A stretch of DNA of 64,000 nt from Acidobacteriota bacterium (GTDB taxonomy: Bacteria; Acidobacteriota; Vicinamibacteria; Vicinamibacterales; 2-12-FULL-66-21): positions 143,521-207,520 of the forward strand of contig JACPDI010000022.1 in the NCBI GenBank assembly GCA_016184105.1, read 5' to 3'. The notes below the pieces were generated by a model. That model made no database searches. It was not told the DNA's origin and saw only the letters and a program-made list of their open reading frames with translations. Position 1 is the first letter of the stretch. Each line of letters opens with the position of its first letter. The position numbers and the translations under genes are program-made. Positions 54,077 through 62,166 of this stretch are shown here, one piece after another.

Positions 54077-55309
54077 ATGAAGCGGATCGTCGTCCCTATC
54101 GTGCTGGCGTCTGCGTGGACGATCTCCGCCCGCGCCCAGGAGATGACGTGGCTGCCGCGGCCGTCGTTCCGCGCGGGTGAAGTGCTGAGGGTCGATCCCC
54201 GCGTGAAGCTGCAGGGACAGTTCCGCTGGTTCCCGTCGGAGCTGGCGCCGCGCGACGGTACGTTCGCCATGGGCATGCGCCGCCTCAGTGTCGAGGGGAC
54301 GCTGTTCAACCACGTGGACTTCGAAATCGAGCGGGACTTCCGCGATGGCGGGGTGTGGACCGACGTCTACGTGTGGTTCCGGCGCTTCCGCGCGGCGCAG
54401 ATCCAGGCCGGCAAGTTCAAGGTGCCGTTCAGCCTGGATGAACTCACGGGGGCGACGAACCTCGACTTCCCGAACCGATCCATGATCGGCCGCGACCTCG
54501 CGCCGGGGCGCGCAGCCGGCGCGGTGCTGTCCGGCCGGGTGGTGGAGAAATCGGCCGCACTCTCATACGAAGCCGGCATGTTCCGCCACGATGGCGAGCG
54601 CGCCCGCTTCCTGGACAACCCCGGGGGAGGGGCGACCTTCGCCGGGCGGATCCGCGCGCAGCCGCTGCGCGCGCTGAAAAGCCAGCGGGCGCCGCGCAAC
54701 CTTGCCGTCGGACTCTCGACGACGCTGAGCGACGTTCCGGAAGGACCCGGCCCCAACTCCCTCAGGGCGCGGACGATTGCGGGAGCGCCGATCCTCCCGC
54801 GCGTGCGGGTTCACGGCCGTCGCACGCGGCTGGGCGCGGACGCGAGCTGGGAGCCCGGGCCGTTCTCCGTGCGGGGCGAGGTCCTCCAGGTGTGGGACGA
54901 GCGCCGCCGGCTGGGGCCGGCGGGCAGCGACCTCCCTCGTCTCAGCGTCGGAGGCTGGTATGTGAGCAGCACGTGGGTCGTCACGGGCGAGCGGAAGGCC
55001 GGGGGCGTCGAGGCGCGCGGCCCTTTCCTGAACGGCGGATTCGGCGCGCTCGAACTGGCCGCCCGCCACGAGCGCCTGCGGTTCGGCGACGACGACCCCG
55101 CGGAATCGGCCAACGCGGGCCCCGAATCGGCGGGCCCGGCTGCGCTCCGCAGCGGGGCGACGACGCTCGGTTTGAACTGGTATCTGAACCGGTGGTCGAA
55201 GATCCAGTTCAATGGCGTCCGCGAGTCGTTCGGCGGCGCCGCGCGAAGCCCCGTCACTGGACGTTCCAGCTTCTGGAGCGCCGTGTGCCGCCTCCAATTC
55301 GTGGTCTGA
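54077..55309 (+). CDS. phosphate-selective porin (OprO/OprP family)
   Basis: 410 residues with signal peptide MKRIVVPIVLASAWTISARA. Opening motifs RVDPRVKLQGQFRWFPSEL, FAMGMRRLSVEGTLFNHVDF, EIERDFRD, QIQAGKFKVPFSLDELTGAT, MIGRDLAPGRAAGAVLSGRV are those of the OprP family; ends with LQFVV after NRWSKIQFNGV, a typical last beta strand. Outer-membrane uptake of anions. Monocistronic, 67 bases before the YjbQ-like gene. Confidence 0.87.
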   Translation: MKRIVVPIVLASAWTISARAQEMTWLPRPSFRAGEVLRVDPRVKLQGQFRWFPSELAPRDGTFAMGMRRLSVEGTLFNHVDFEIERDFRDGGVWTDVYVWFRRFRAAQIQAGKFKVPFSLDELTGATNLDFPNRSMIGRDLAPGRAAGAVLSGRVVEKSAALSYEAGMFRHDGERARFLDNPGGGATFAGRIRAQPLRALKSQRAPRNLAVGLSTTLSDVPEGPGPNSLRARTIAGAPILPRVRVHGRRTRLGADASWEPGPFSVRGEVLQVWDERRRLGPAGSDLPRLSVGGWYVSSTWVVTGERKAGGVEARGPFLNGGFGALELAARHERLRFGDDDPAESANAGPESAGPAALRSGATTLGLNWYLNRWSKIQFNGVRESFGGAARSPVTGRSSFWSAVCRLQFVV

Positions 55310-55316
55310 CCGAAGT

Positions 55317-55333
55317 GCTTTGCAATACAAAGC
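55317..55333. promoter_or_regulatory. perfect 17-bp palindrome, candidate operator
   Basis: GCTTTGCAATACAAAGC: arms GCTTTG/CAAAGC with CAATA spacer, starting 8 bases after the porin stop and 37 bases upstream of the next start. A TATTAT just downstream (55341-55346) could be a -10 box. It resembles the CTTTG...CAAAG sites that, as I recall, PadR-type regulators use in acidobacteria. Confidence 0.45.
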
Positions 55334-55369
55334 GCGTCCGTATTATCATGGGATTGGACCTTCCCGCTG

Positions 55370-56440
55370 ATGCCGGTACCCCGACCGCTGGATCTGACGC
55401 TCGAGATCGTTCCCCGGGCGCGGTTCGACCTCGTCGACCTGCGCGCATCTCTTCCCCGCTCACACACCGACGCGCTGGCGTCGTACCCCAACTGCCTCTA
55501 TTGCTCGTTCCACACGACCGCCGGGTTCTTTGACCGCAGCCTCGCCTCGCGGCTGGCGCACGAGCAGGGCTTCAACGCCTACATGGAGGCGTTCCGGGCG
55601 ATCTTCCCGGAAGGCGCGGGTTACGAGCACGACCGCCTCGAGCGCCGCGCGGAGCTCTCGCCGGCGCAGCGCGCGAGCGAGCCCCGCAACGCCGATTCGC
55701 ACCTGGCGTTCATCGCGTCGGGACTGCGCACGTGTGTGAGCTATCCGAACCGGCCGGACCAGCCGGTCTTCTTCGTCGAGCTCGACGGCGAAAGCGACGG
55801 GCGGCGCCGCACCCGCCGGACGCGCATCGTCGGGTATCACGACGAACGCGAGGTGGCGTCGTTCAAGGTGGACGTACCGGTCTCCGCGCACCCGGTCGAT
55901 TCGATCAACCTGAAAGACCCGCGGCTCGGGCTGTACGAGCGGATCCAGGACGAGATCGCGCGCACCGGCATCGGGAAAGGACGCGTGCGACTCGCGCTGC
56001 ACGCGGGCGAGCGGCACGCGGGGCTGGCGATCAACGAGCACGAGACGCTGTTGATGCGCCACGACCTCGCCGAAGTGCTGCGCGACCCGCTGCGCTTCGC
56101 GATTGAGAAAGGACGCCACGCGCTGGCGGACCCGCGCGCCGTGCCCGGCAAGACGCTTGGCTACGCGCAGTACGACCTCGTACGCATTCTCAATCGCTTG
56201 GTCGAAGTCCTCGGGCTCGGGGAATCGCGCGTCGAGCGGATGCTCGCACGCACGATGGCGGTGCCTCTCTCGCGGTTCCTCCGCATGAAGCGCTCGGTCA
56301 GCCTGCTGATCTCGGCCGACGACGGGACGGGCGCCCCCATGATTGTCGAAGGCACGTACCAGAGCCCGATCATGGTGCAGTGGAACCGCGCGTCACGCCG
56401 GTCGCGCGTACTCGACGTCAGCGTGACGCGCCTGCGCTGA
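55370..56440 (+). CDS. YjbQ (UPF0047)-like protein with extra C-terminal domain
   Basis: 356 residues, about 2.5 times the size of ordinary YjbQ. Residues about 40-160 carry the YjbQ core: CLYCSFHTTAGFFDRSLASR, DRLERRAELSPAQRASEPRN, ADSHLAFIASGLRTCVSYPN, QPVFFVELDGESDGRRRTRR (HTTA, NADSH and FFVELDG are the family marks; YjbQ is linked to thiamine phosphate synthase activity and to metal binding). The second half (RHDLAEVLRDPLRFAIEKGR, YAQYDLVRILNRLVEVLGLG, ESRVERMLARTMAVPLSRFL, SVSLLISADDGTGAPMIVEG) is unfamiliar. Function unknown. Confidence 0.72.
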   Translation: MPVPRPLDLTLEIVPRARFDLVDLRASLPRSHTDALASYPNCLYCSFHTTAGFFDRSLASRLAHEQGFNAYMEAFRAIFPEGAGYEHDRLERRAELSPAQRASEPRNADSHLAFIASGLRTCVSYPNRPDQPVFFVELDGESDGRRRTRRTRIVGYHDEREVASFKVDVPVSAHPVDSINLKDPRLGLYERIQDEIARTGIGKGRVRLALHAGERHAGLAINEHETLLMRHDLAEVLRDPLRFAIEKGRHALADPRAVPGKTLGYAQYDLVRILNRLVEVLGLGESRVERMLARTMAVPLSRFLRMKRSVSLLISADDGTGAPMIVEGTYQSPIMVQWNRASRRSRVLDVSVTRLR

Positions 56441-56452
56441 AGCGCACCGCCC

Positions 56453-57826
56453 TCAAGGAATTGCCGCGAGCGCGTTCTGCGCCGTGGCCAGACCCGCGCC
56501 CGTCGCATCCGCGCCCCAGCAGATATTCTGCGCCGGGCCGGAAGGCCGGGCGACCGTCCGGCATCCGGCCGGCAGGGCGATCGCGGTGGACTCGAGCAGG
56601 CCTTCGACGCCTGCCTGCACCAGCGCCGGATTCTTCTGCAGCATCAGGGCGACGATCCCCGACACGTGCGGCGTCGCCATCGACGTGCCGCCGAGGAAAA
56701 AGTAGCTCGTCTGTCCGCTCTGCGTCTGGAAGGGCCCGACGACCCACGAACCCGGCGCAGCGACGTCGAGATCCTGTCCGGCTTTCTCGCGGCTCGAGAA
56801 GTCCGTGATGTAGAAGTCCGCCGGGTTGGTCGGATCGGGGACATTCCCGCGCCACCACGTGCGGCCGCCCACCCACTCCCCGATCCAGCCGGAGGCCGCG
56901 ACCGAAATGACGGGCGGGTAGGCGCCCGGATAGGACATCCCTTGGTCCCCTTCGTTGCCGGCCGCGGCGACGACGAGGACGCCATGGCCGATCGCGTAGT
57001 CAATCGCCGCCTGCTCCACCGCGTCGAGCCTGGACCCTCCGAGGCTCATGCTGATGACCACCGGGCTGCTGCCGAGCGCGCCGCTCCGCTTCAAGTCGGT
57101 CACGTAGACGATGCCGTGCGCGACGACCGAGGACCAGCCGAAGCCGGCCTGGTTCAGCACCTTGACCGGGATCACGATCGCCTTCGGCGCGGCGCCGCCG
57201 ATGGGCGCGCCGCGGAGGCTGTAGCCCAGCACCGAGCTCGTAACGTGCGTGCCGTGCGAGTTCTGGTCGTGTTCCCACTGGTTGGGCGCAATCGAGACGC
57301 GGCCGGCATCGGCGCCGCCGCCGCTGAACGCGACGGCGTGCTCGGTCGCGATGCGCTGCTCCGGGAAATACTGCCGCCAGCTGTCGAGCAGCCCGGTGTC
57401 GAGCACCGCGACGTACACGCCCTGGCCGTCGTACGCGACCGTGCGCGCGGAGGGCGGGTTGACGACGTCGATCGCGTCCTGATCCCAGGTGCTCGCCCCG
57501 CCCGTGAAGTCGGACACGGCGACCGTATCCACCGGAGCGCCCTTTCGCTCGGCGTCCGGGTTCGCCGCCGCGACGTAGGGCAGCGCCGCGATCTCGGGCA
57601 GCCGGTCCTCCGCCGCGCGCATGTGCACGACGTCGATTTCGTCGATCGAGTCCAGCACCGTACCAGAGCGGCCGAGGTCGCGCAGGATGTCCGGCGTCGC
57701 GTCGGTGTTCAACAGGACATTGACGCCGATGACGGGGCCAATCGCGGCAGCCGGCGACTGCAGCCATGGCACGCCCGCCCCTGCGCCCACGAGCAGCATC
57801 ACGAGAACGAGAATCCCCTTCTTCAT
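56453..57826 (-). CDS. S8 (subtilisin-family) secreted serine protease
   Basis: 457 residues; ATG 57826 with GGGAGG upstream. Signal MKKGILVLVMLLVGAGAGVP, a propeptide region (to about residue 110), then the peptidase: Asp143 (YVAVLDTGLL), His191 (NSHGTHVTSS), Asn291 oxyanion (VVAAAGNEGD), Ser382 (GGTSMATPHVSGIVALM). Catalytic triad complete. Exported, probably scavenging. No partner genes. Confidence 0.94.
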   Translation of the reverse strand: MKKGILVLVMLLVGAGAGVPWLQSPAAAIGPVIGVNVLLNTDATPDILRDLGRSGTVLDSIDEIDVVHMRAAEDRLPEIAALPYVAAANPDAERKGAPVDTVAVSDFTGGASTWDQDAIDVVNPPSARTVAYDGQGVYVAVLDTGLLDSWRQYFPEQRIATEHAVAFSGGGADAGRVSIAPNQWEHDQNSHGTHVTSSVLGYSLRGAPIGGAAPKAIVIPVKVLNQAGFGWSSVVAHGIVYVTDLKRSGALGSSPVVISMSLGGSRLDAVEQAAIDYAIGHGVLVVAAAGNEGDQGMSYPGAYPPVISVAASGWIGEWVGGRTWWRGNVPDPTNPADFYITDFSSREKAGQDLDVAAPGSWVVGPFQTQSGQTSYFFLGGTSMATPHVSGIVALMLQKNPALVQAGVEGLLESTAIALPAGCRTVARPSGPAQNICWGADATGAGLATAQNALAAIP

Positions 57827-57908
57827 TGGAACGCCTCCCCCAAAAGGTGCCCGATCCTATGCCCTGCCGGGGGCCGGCTGCAACGGGTTTATCGCCTGGC
57901 GCGTGCCG

Positions 57909-58772
57909 TCAGATGTCGGCCCTGGACAAGCGGCGTGAGGCGAGCCAGGCAGGCACCAGGATCCAGAGAAGCGTTGAGGCCACGATCAGGAGGGCCGCGG
58001 CGGGCGCGCCGCCGGTGAACCGCAGGAGGGCGAGCGAGGAAGCGCCGAACGCCGCAGTGCCCTCGATCGCGAGCAGCGTGCCGGTCCGAAGTGCATCCAC
58101 TGGGTTGACGAGCGCCGCCACGATGAGCAGGCGCGACGCATGTCCGGATCGCAGCAGCGACGCGATGCCGATCGCCACCACGTCGAACAACACGACGGCC
58201 GCGAACCAGACGACGATCGCCAGCGCGAGCGCGCGGGTACGGCGCTGCCCGAAGGTACCGGCGCAGATGAGCGCGGCGATGGCGAGGAACACGGCGGTGA
58301 GCGCCGCCGACATCGCGACGAGCGCGGCGAAACTTCCCAGGCCCTGCTCCCCGGCCTGGCTGTAGATCGCCAGCCCGGCCGCGCCGAACCCCATCCCCTG
58401 CGCGGCGACGAGCGCCTCGAACAGGCCCAGCATCGTCCCGAAGAGCACCGCGGAACGGGAGACCGGCTGCGAGTAGAGCAACTCCGCGTTGCCGCGATCC
58501 GGCAGCAGCGCCATCACCCCGAGCAGCAGCGCGCTGAGCGGCACGAGGAGCAGCACGAGCTGCACGAGCGAGACGGTGGCGCGGGAGAAGTCCTGCACGC
58601 CGTACCCGCCCGACAGGATGTAGCCGGAGCCGGCCACCGCGAGGGCAAGCGCGGTGAAGACGGCGGTGAAGATCTGCGTCCACCGCGAGCGCACCGCGAG
58701 CGCGCGCTCCTGCGCCGCGCAGAGGCGCACGATGGATAACGGGGTCGGGAGCCTTTTTTCGATGGCGTTCAT
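57909..58772 (-). CDS. nosY: NosY-like ABC permease of nitrous-oxide-reductase maturation
   Basis: 287 residues from ATG 58772, which overlaps the nosL stop (ATGA). Six membrane helices: RWTQIFTAVFTALALAVAGS, YILSGGYGVQDFSRATVSLV, NAELLYSQPVSRSAVLFGTM, LLIVAALVNPVDALRTGTLL. With NosF and NosD it matures the copper sites of NosZ. The first residues (AIEKRLPTPLSI) are encoded by a half copy of the family-B repeat, so the N-terminus is not native; homologues start nearer VRLCAAQERALAV. Confidence 0.88.
   Translation of the reverse strand: MNAIEKRLPTPLSIVRLCAAQERALAVRSRWTQIFTAVFTALALAVAGSGYILSGGYGVQDFSRATVSLVQLVLLLVPLSALLLGVMALLPDRGNAELLYSQPVSRSAVLFGTMLGLFEALVAAQGMGFGAAGLAIYSQAGEQGLGSFAALVAMSAALTAVFLAIAALICAGTFGQRRTRALALAIVVWFAAVVLFDVVAIGIASLLRSGHASRLLIVAALVNPVDALRTGTLLAIEGTAAFGASSLALLRFTGGAPAAALLIVASTLLWILVPAWLASRRLSRADI
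58741..58761. repeat. REP-like family B, half copy inside nosY
   Basis: One arm (GGGGTCGGGAGCC followed by TTTTTTC) of the family-B palindrome seen complete at 18098-18167. It lies in frame in the first dozen codons of nosY; the second arm is missing, so it is a relic of an insertion or a partial copy. Confidence 0.75.
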
Positions 58773-59221
58773 TTGATGAGGCCCCCACCCTTCTTGCCAA
58801 ACACCTCGTCGAAGGCCAGCGGAGTACCGCTCCCGTCGGGATCCGCATCGCGCGAGGCCGGGTCGGCGAACGCGATGATGTGCGAGCCCATCGGCGTGCT
58901 CACCCGATCGTTGCGGACGTACACGGCCTTGTCGCGGGGCACCCACGCCTTCGTGCGGTGATCGGCGACGTAGGCCACCGCGTCCCCGCCGAGAGCGTGC
59001 CGCGAGAGATAGTCGCGCAGGCATCCGATGTCGTCGAAGAACCGCGGCTCCTCCCCTTTGGCGGCGATCTGCCCCGCGAAGCGGACGTCCGACACGGTCA
59101 TGCGGCAGTGCGCGCACGCGTCGTTCCTGGTGTCGACGCTGGCCGGCTGCTGCGTGGCAGACGAGCACCCGAGCATGACGAGCCATGCCACGCAGCCGAA
59201 CACGAACGGTCTTGCGGTCAT
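58769..59221 (-). CDS. nosL: NosL copper-chaperone lipoprotein
   Basis: 150 residues. Lipoprotein signal VAWLVMLGC (lipid Cys19). Copper site CAHCRMTVSD (Cys36, Cys39, Met41), then PRFFDDIGCLRDYL and MGSHIIAFADPASRDA, standard NosL motifs. Delivers Cu(I) for the CuZ centre of NosZ. Overlaps both neighbours by ATGA. Confidence 0.93.
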   Translation of the reverse strand: MTARPFVFGCVAWLVMLGCSSATQQPASVDTRNDACAHCRMTVSDVRFAGQIAAKGEEPRFFDDIGCLRDYLSRHALGGDAVAYVADHRTKAWVPRDKAVYVRNDRVSTPMGSHIIAFADPASRDADPDGSGTPLAFDEVFGKKGGGLIK

Positions 59222-60123
59222 CGGTGTTCCTCCACCAGCTCGCGATAGAACGCGTCGAGCCGGCCTTCTTCCGCGGTCAGCCCGCGGATGGGGATCCCGG
59301 CGCTGCGGATCACGTCGAGCACGCCGGGGCGCGCGGTGGCTGGGCCGGGCACGATCATCTCGTTCGTCGCCGGGAGCCACTGCGCGCCCCGCGCGACGGC
59401 CTGCACGCGCGCGAGCAGATCCGCGGTGCAGGACTCGACGCGCACGCGCATCACCCCGCGATCGGAGAGCCGCTCGGCGAGTTCGCGCTGGCTGAAGCAC
59501 CCGGCAAGCCGGCCCGCAACCAGCACGGCGAAGCGATCCGCCAAGCGCCCGGCGTCGCCGAGCTGATGGGATGTAAACAGCACGGTCTTGCCCGCCGCCT
59601 TGCGCCGCTCGACGAGTCCGTAGAAGGCGGAAAGCCCGTCGGGGTCCAGCGCGGCGGTGGGCTCGTCGAGCAGAAGGACAGGCGCGTCCGGCAACATCGC
59701 GACGGCGAGCCCCAACCGCTGGACCATGCCTCCGGAATACGTGCCCACCAACCGTGACGAGGCGCCGTTGAGGGACGCGAACTTCAGGACGGCGTCAACC
59801 CGCGCGTGGGACTCGTCGCGCAGCGCCCGGTAGAAATCGACGACCTCGCGACCCGTGAGCGCGTCGGGAAACGTCACCTTCTGCGGCAGAAACGAACACG
59901 CCTTGCGCGCGGCGGGATCGGACGACGGCCCGGGCGGATCGCCCACCAGCACTTCACCCTGCGTGGGCCGAATCAGTCCTGCCGCCGCCTTGAGCGTCGT
60001 CGTCTTTCCTGATCCGTTGGGCCCGAGCAGCGCGACGACTTCACCCGCGCGCACCTCGAGCGTGAGGGCCTCGACCGCGACCTGCGCGCCGAACCGCTTG
60101 CCGAACTCCTGGAATCGAATCAT
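59218..60123 (-). CDS. nosF: NosF-like ABC ATPase
   Basis: 301 residues; ATG 60123 overlaps the nosD stop. Walker A GPNGSGKTTTLKAAAG, Q-loop FLPQKVTFPDALTG, signature TYSGGMVQRLGLAVAMLPD, Walker B VLLLDEPTAALDPDG, H-loop FTSHQLGDAGRL, followed by a regulatory tail. Partner of NosY and NosD. Confidence 0.93.
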   Translation of the reverse strand: MIRFQEFGKRFGAQVAVEALTLEVRAGEVVALLGPNGSGKTTTLKAAAGLIRPTQGEVLVGDPPGPSSDPAARKACSFLPQKVTFPDALTGREVVDFYRALRDESHARVDAVLKFASLNGASSRLVGTYSGGMVQRLGLAVAMLPDAPVLLLDEPTAALDPDGLSAFYGLVERRKAAGKTVLFTSHQLGDAGRLADRFAVLVAGRLAGCFSQRELAERLSDRGVMRVRVESCTADLLARVQAVARGAQWLPATNEMIVPGPATARPGVLDVIRSAGIPIRGLTAEEGRLDAFYRELVEEHR

Positions 60124-61484
60124 GCAGCGCCTCGCAGCACCCACGCGCCGAGCGCAAGGACGAGCGCGGACGCGCCGAGGCCCGCATAGTTCTGCCGCCG
60201 TTCGGCACCGCCGGCGCGGGGCACGTCGGGCAGCGCGGGCGGCCTTGCGAGCGGCGCCTCCTCCGTCACGCGGAACGGCTCGAGCACCGGGAACGCCGTC
60301 TCCGCCAGCGAGAGCGCGATCCCCGCAAAGCCGTCCACGTACAGATCCGCGGCGGTCAGGTTGCCGCGCATGTGATCGAACACGCTCGTGAGACGGTACG
60401 GGCGCTCCGTGCGCCCGTCGCCATCGAGGTCCGGTTCCGCGTGCCCCGACCAGTAGTTGCCGCGGAAGACGGCGTCGAGGCGCCTGCCGGCCAGCAGCAG
60501 GGGCGACATGTTGCCGACAAACGAGTTCCCCTCGAAGCGCGTGGCTCTCGCGGAATCGAACGCCACGATCGCCGCGTCAGACTGCGCGATGATGTTGCCG
60601 CGGAACACGACACGCTGCGTGCCTTCCAGGAAGACACCCCGCGCGTTATCGGCGATCAGGTTGCTCTCCGCGAGCACGTCATCGCACTGCTGGAGCAGCA
60701 GCCCGACCGACGCGAACCCGCGGTTGCTGATGAACTGGTTGCGGCGGAACACGATCCGCTCCGAGAACATGATGGCGCTCCCCGCGTCGCCGTTCTCGAA
60801 CACGTTGTCCTCGAAGAGGTTGTCGTCGGAGAACATGTAGTGCAGGCCGTAGCGCATGTCGCGCGCCCGGTTGCCGCGAATGACCCCCTTCGACGAGTTC
60901 TGCAGGTAGATCGCGTCGCGGGCGTCCACCACCTCGTTCGCGATGAAACGGAACCGCTCGGTGTTATAGGCGTGGATCCCCGATCCTTTTTCGCCAGGGT
61001 CCTTGCCGGGAATTCCGCGGATGCGGCACGCCTCGACGGTGCTGCCGTGCGCCTCGAGCAGGTACACCCCGAACAGCGCGTTGGTAACGCGACAGTCGCG
61101 AATGACCGCGTCGCGCGCAGCGACATGCACGCCCGACGCGTCGCGGCCAAGGTCGCCGCCGCCGCGCCCGTCGATATCGAACCCCTCGAGCGTGACGCCG
61201 TCCGCCCGCACGCGGACGACGCTGCCCGCGCCCGAGCCGCGCAACAGCGGCCGGTTCCGCCCGACGAGCCGCAGCGGCTTGTCGATGAACAGGTCGCCAT
61301 CGTAGGTGCCTGGCGGCACCTCGATCGTCTCACCGGGGCGCGCGGCGTCCACTGCCGGCTGCAGCGCCGAGATCTGCCGCGCGGGCGGCCGCCCCTCGAG
61401 CGACGCCGGCGTGCTCGTGTGCTCGGCGCCCGCCTGGGCACCGAATGCGGCGGCGATCAGAAGCAAGCCGGCGATGGCGGTCAT
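60120..61484 (-). CDS. nosD: NosD periplasmic maturation protein
   Basis: 454 residues with signal MTAIAGLLLIAAAFGAQAGA. Right-handed parallel beta-helix of NosD/CASH repeats: LEGFDIDGRGGGDLGRDASG, AIYLQNSSKGVIRGNRARDM, RYGLHYMFSDDNLFEDNVFE, GVFLEGTQRVVFRGNIIAQS, and a C-terminal membrane anchor (GLGASALVLALGAWVL). Transfers copper or sulfur to NosZ with NosF/NosY. Starts 13 bases after the nosB-like stop. Confidence 0.94.
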   Translation of the reverse strand: MTAIAGLLLIAAAFGAQAGAEHTSTPASLEGRPPARQISALQPAVDAARPGETIEVPPGTYDGDLFIDKPLRLVGRNRPLLRGSGAGSVVRVRADGVTLEGFDIDGRGGGDLGRDASGVHVAARDAVIRDCRVTNALFGVYLLEAHGSTVEACRIRGIPGKDPGEKGSGIHAYNTERFRFIANEVVDARDAIYLQNSSKGVIRGNRARDMRYGLHYMFSDDNLFEDNVFENGDAGSAIMFSERIVFRRNQFISNRGFASVGLLLQQCDDVLAESNLIADNARGVFLEGTQRVVFRGNIIAQSDAAIVAFDSARATRFEGNSFVGNMSPLLLAGRRLDAVFRGNYWSGHAEPDLDGDGRTERPYRLTSVFDHMRGNLTAADLYVDGFAGIALSLAETAFPVLEPFRVTEEAPLARPPALPDVPRAGGAERRQNYAGLGASALVLALGAWVLRGAA

Positions 61485-61497
61485 GGCGTCACCCGCG

Positions 61498-62148
61498 TCA
61501 GGCGAGCCTCGGCGGTTCGAGCGGTCCGTACCGCGGTGCCTGCCGCCACGCGACAATCATGGCACCGATGAGCAGGACCATCGACACCGCCAGAGCGTAC
61601 GACGCCAGCCCGGGGTAGGAGTACACCTCGAAGTTCGCGAGCTGCTTGGCGCCGATGAGCGGCGGCATGAAGGGATCGACCTTCACGGCCGCCGTCGGCG
61701 CCAGGTTGTGCCCGTACCACCAGAGCTTGTACGCGAACGACCACAGCGAAAACGCCGAGAAGTACCCAAAGAGCACGACGACGTCCACCAGGTCGCTGAG
61801 CTTGCCGTGGACGATGGCGCGCAGCACGAGCAGCCCGATGGCCCCCACCACGAACGGCATCCACTTGAACTCGGTGAAGTCCTCGACGACCAGGTCCTTC
61901 ATGCCGATGTAATGATTGAGGACGTTGATCTCCTTGATGTCCTGGCCTCGGTTTCCCCCTTCGAGCTTGTAGCTGTAGATGTCGAGCCGCAGCCCTTCCT
62001 GGTACTGCGGCGCGAACATGGTGAGATTCCACAGCGGAAAGAGATAGATCGCGACCAGCGCGAGGGCCGCGATCAGCATCGCCACGCGCGGCCCGAGATC
62101 GAGCGGCGCGTCGAGCACGCGGTTGGTACGGGTGAGCACGGCCCTCAT
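61498..62148 (-). CDS. NosB-like membrane protein of clade II nos cluster
   Basis: 216 residues; ATG 62148 with GGAGG seven bases upstream. About four membrane helices with a periplasmic insert (LTMFAPQYQEGLRLDIYSYK, EINVLNHYIGMKDLVVEDFT). A membrane protein next to nosZ is characteristic of clade II nos operons (nosB), required for N2O reduction in the bacteria where tested. Assignment rests mainly on position and topology. Confidence 0.75.
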   Translation of the reverse strand: MRAVLTRTNRVLDAPLDLGPRVAMLIAALALVAIYLFPLWNLTMFAPQYQEGLRLDIYSYKLEGGNRGQDIKEINVLNHYIGMKDLVVEDFTEFKWMPFVVGAIGLLVLRAIVHGKLSDLVDVVVLFGYFSAFSLWSFAYKLWWYGHNLAPTAAVKVDPFMPPLIGAKQLANFEVYSYPGLASYALAVSMVLLIGAMIVAWRQAPRYGPLEPPRLA

Positions 62149-62166
62149 GAGGTCACCTCCGGTCGG

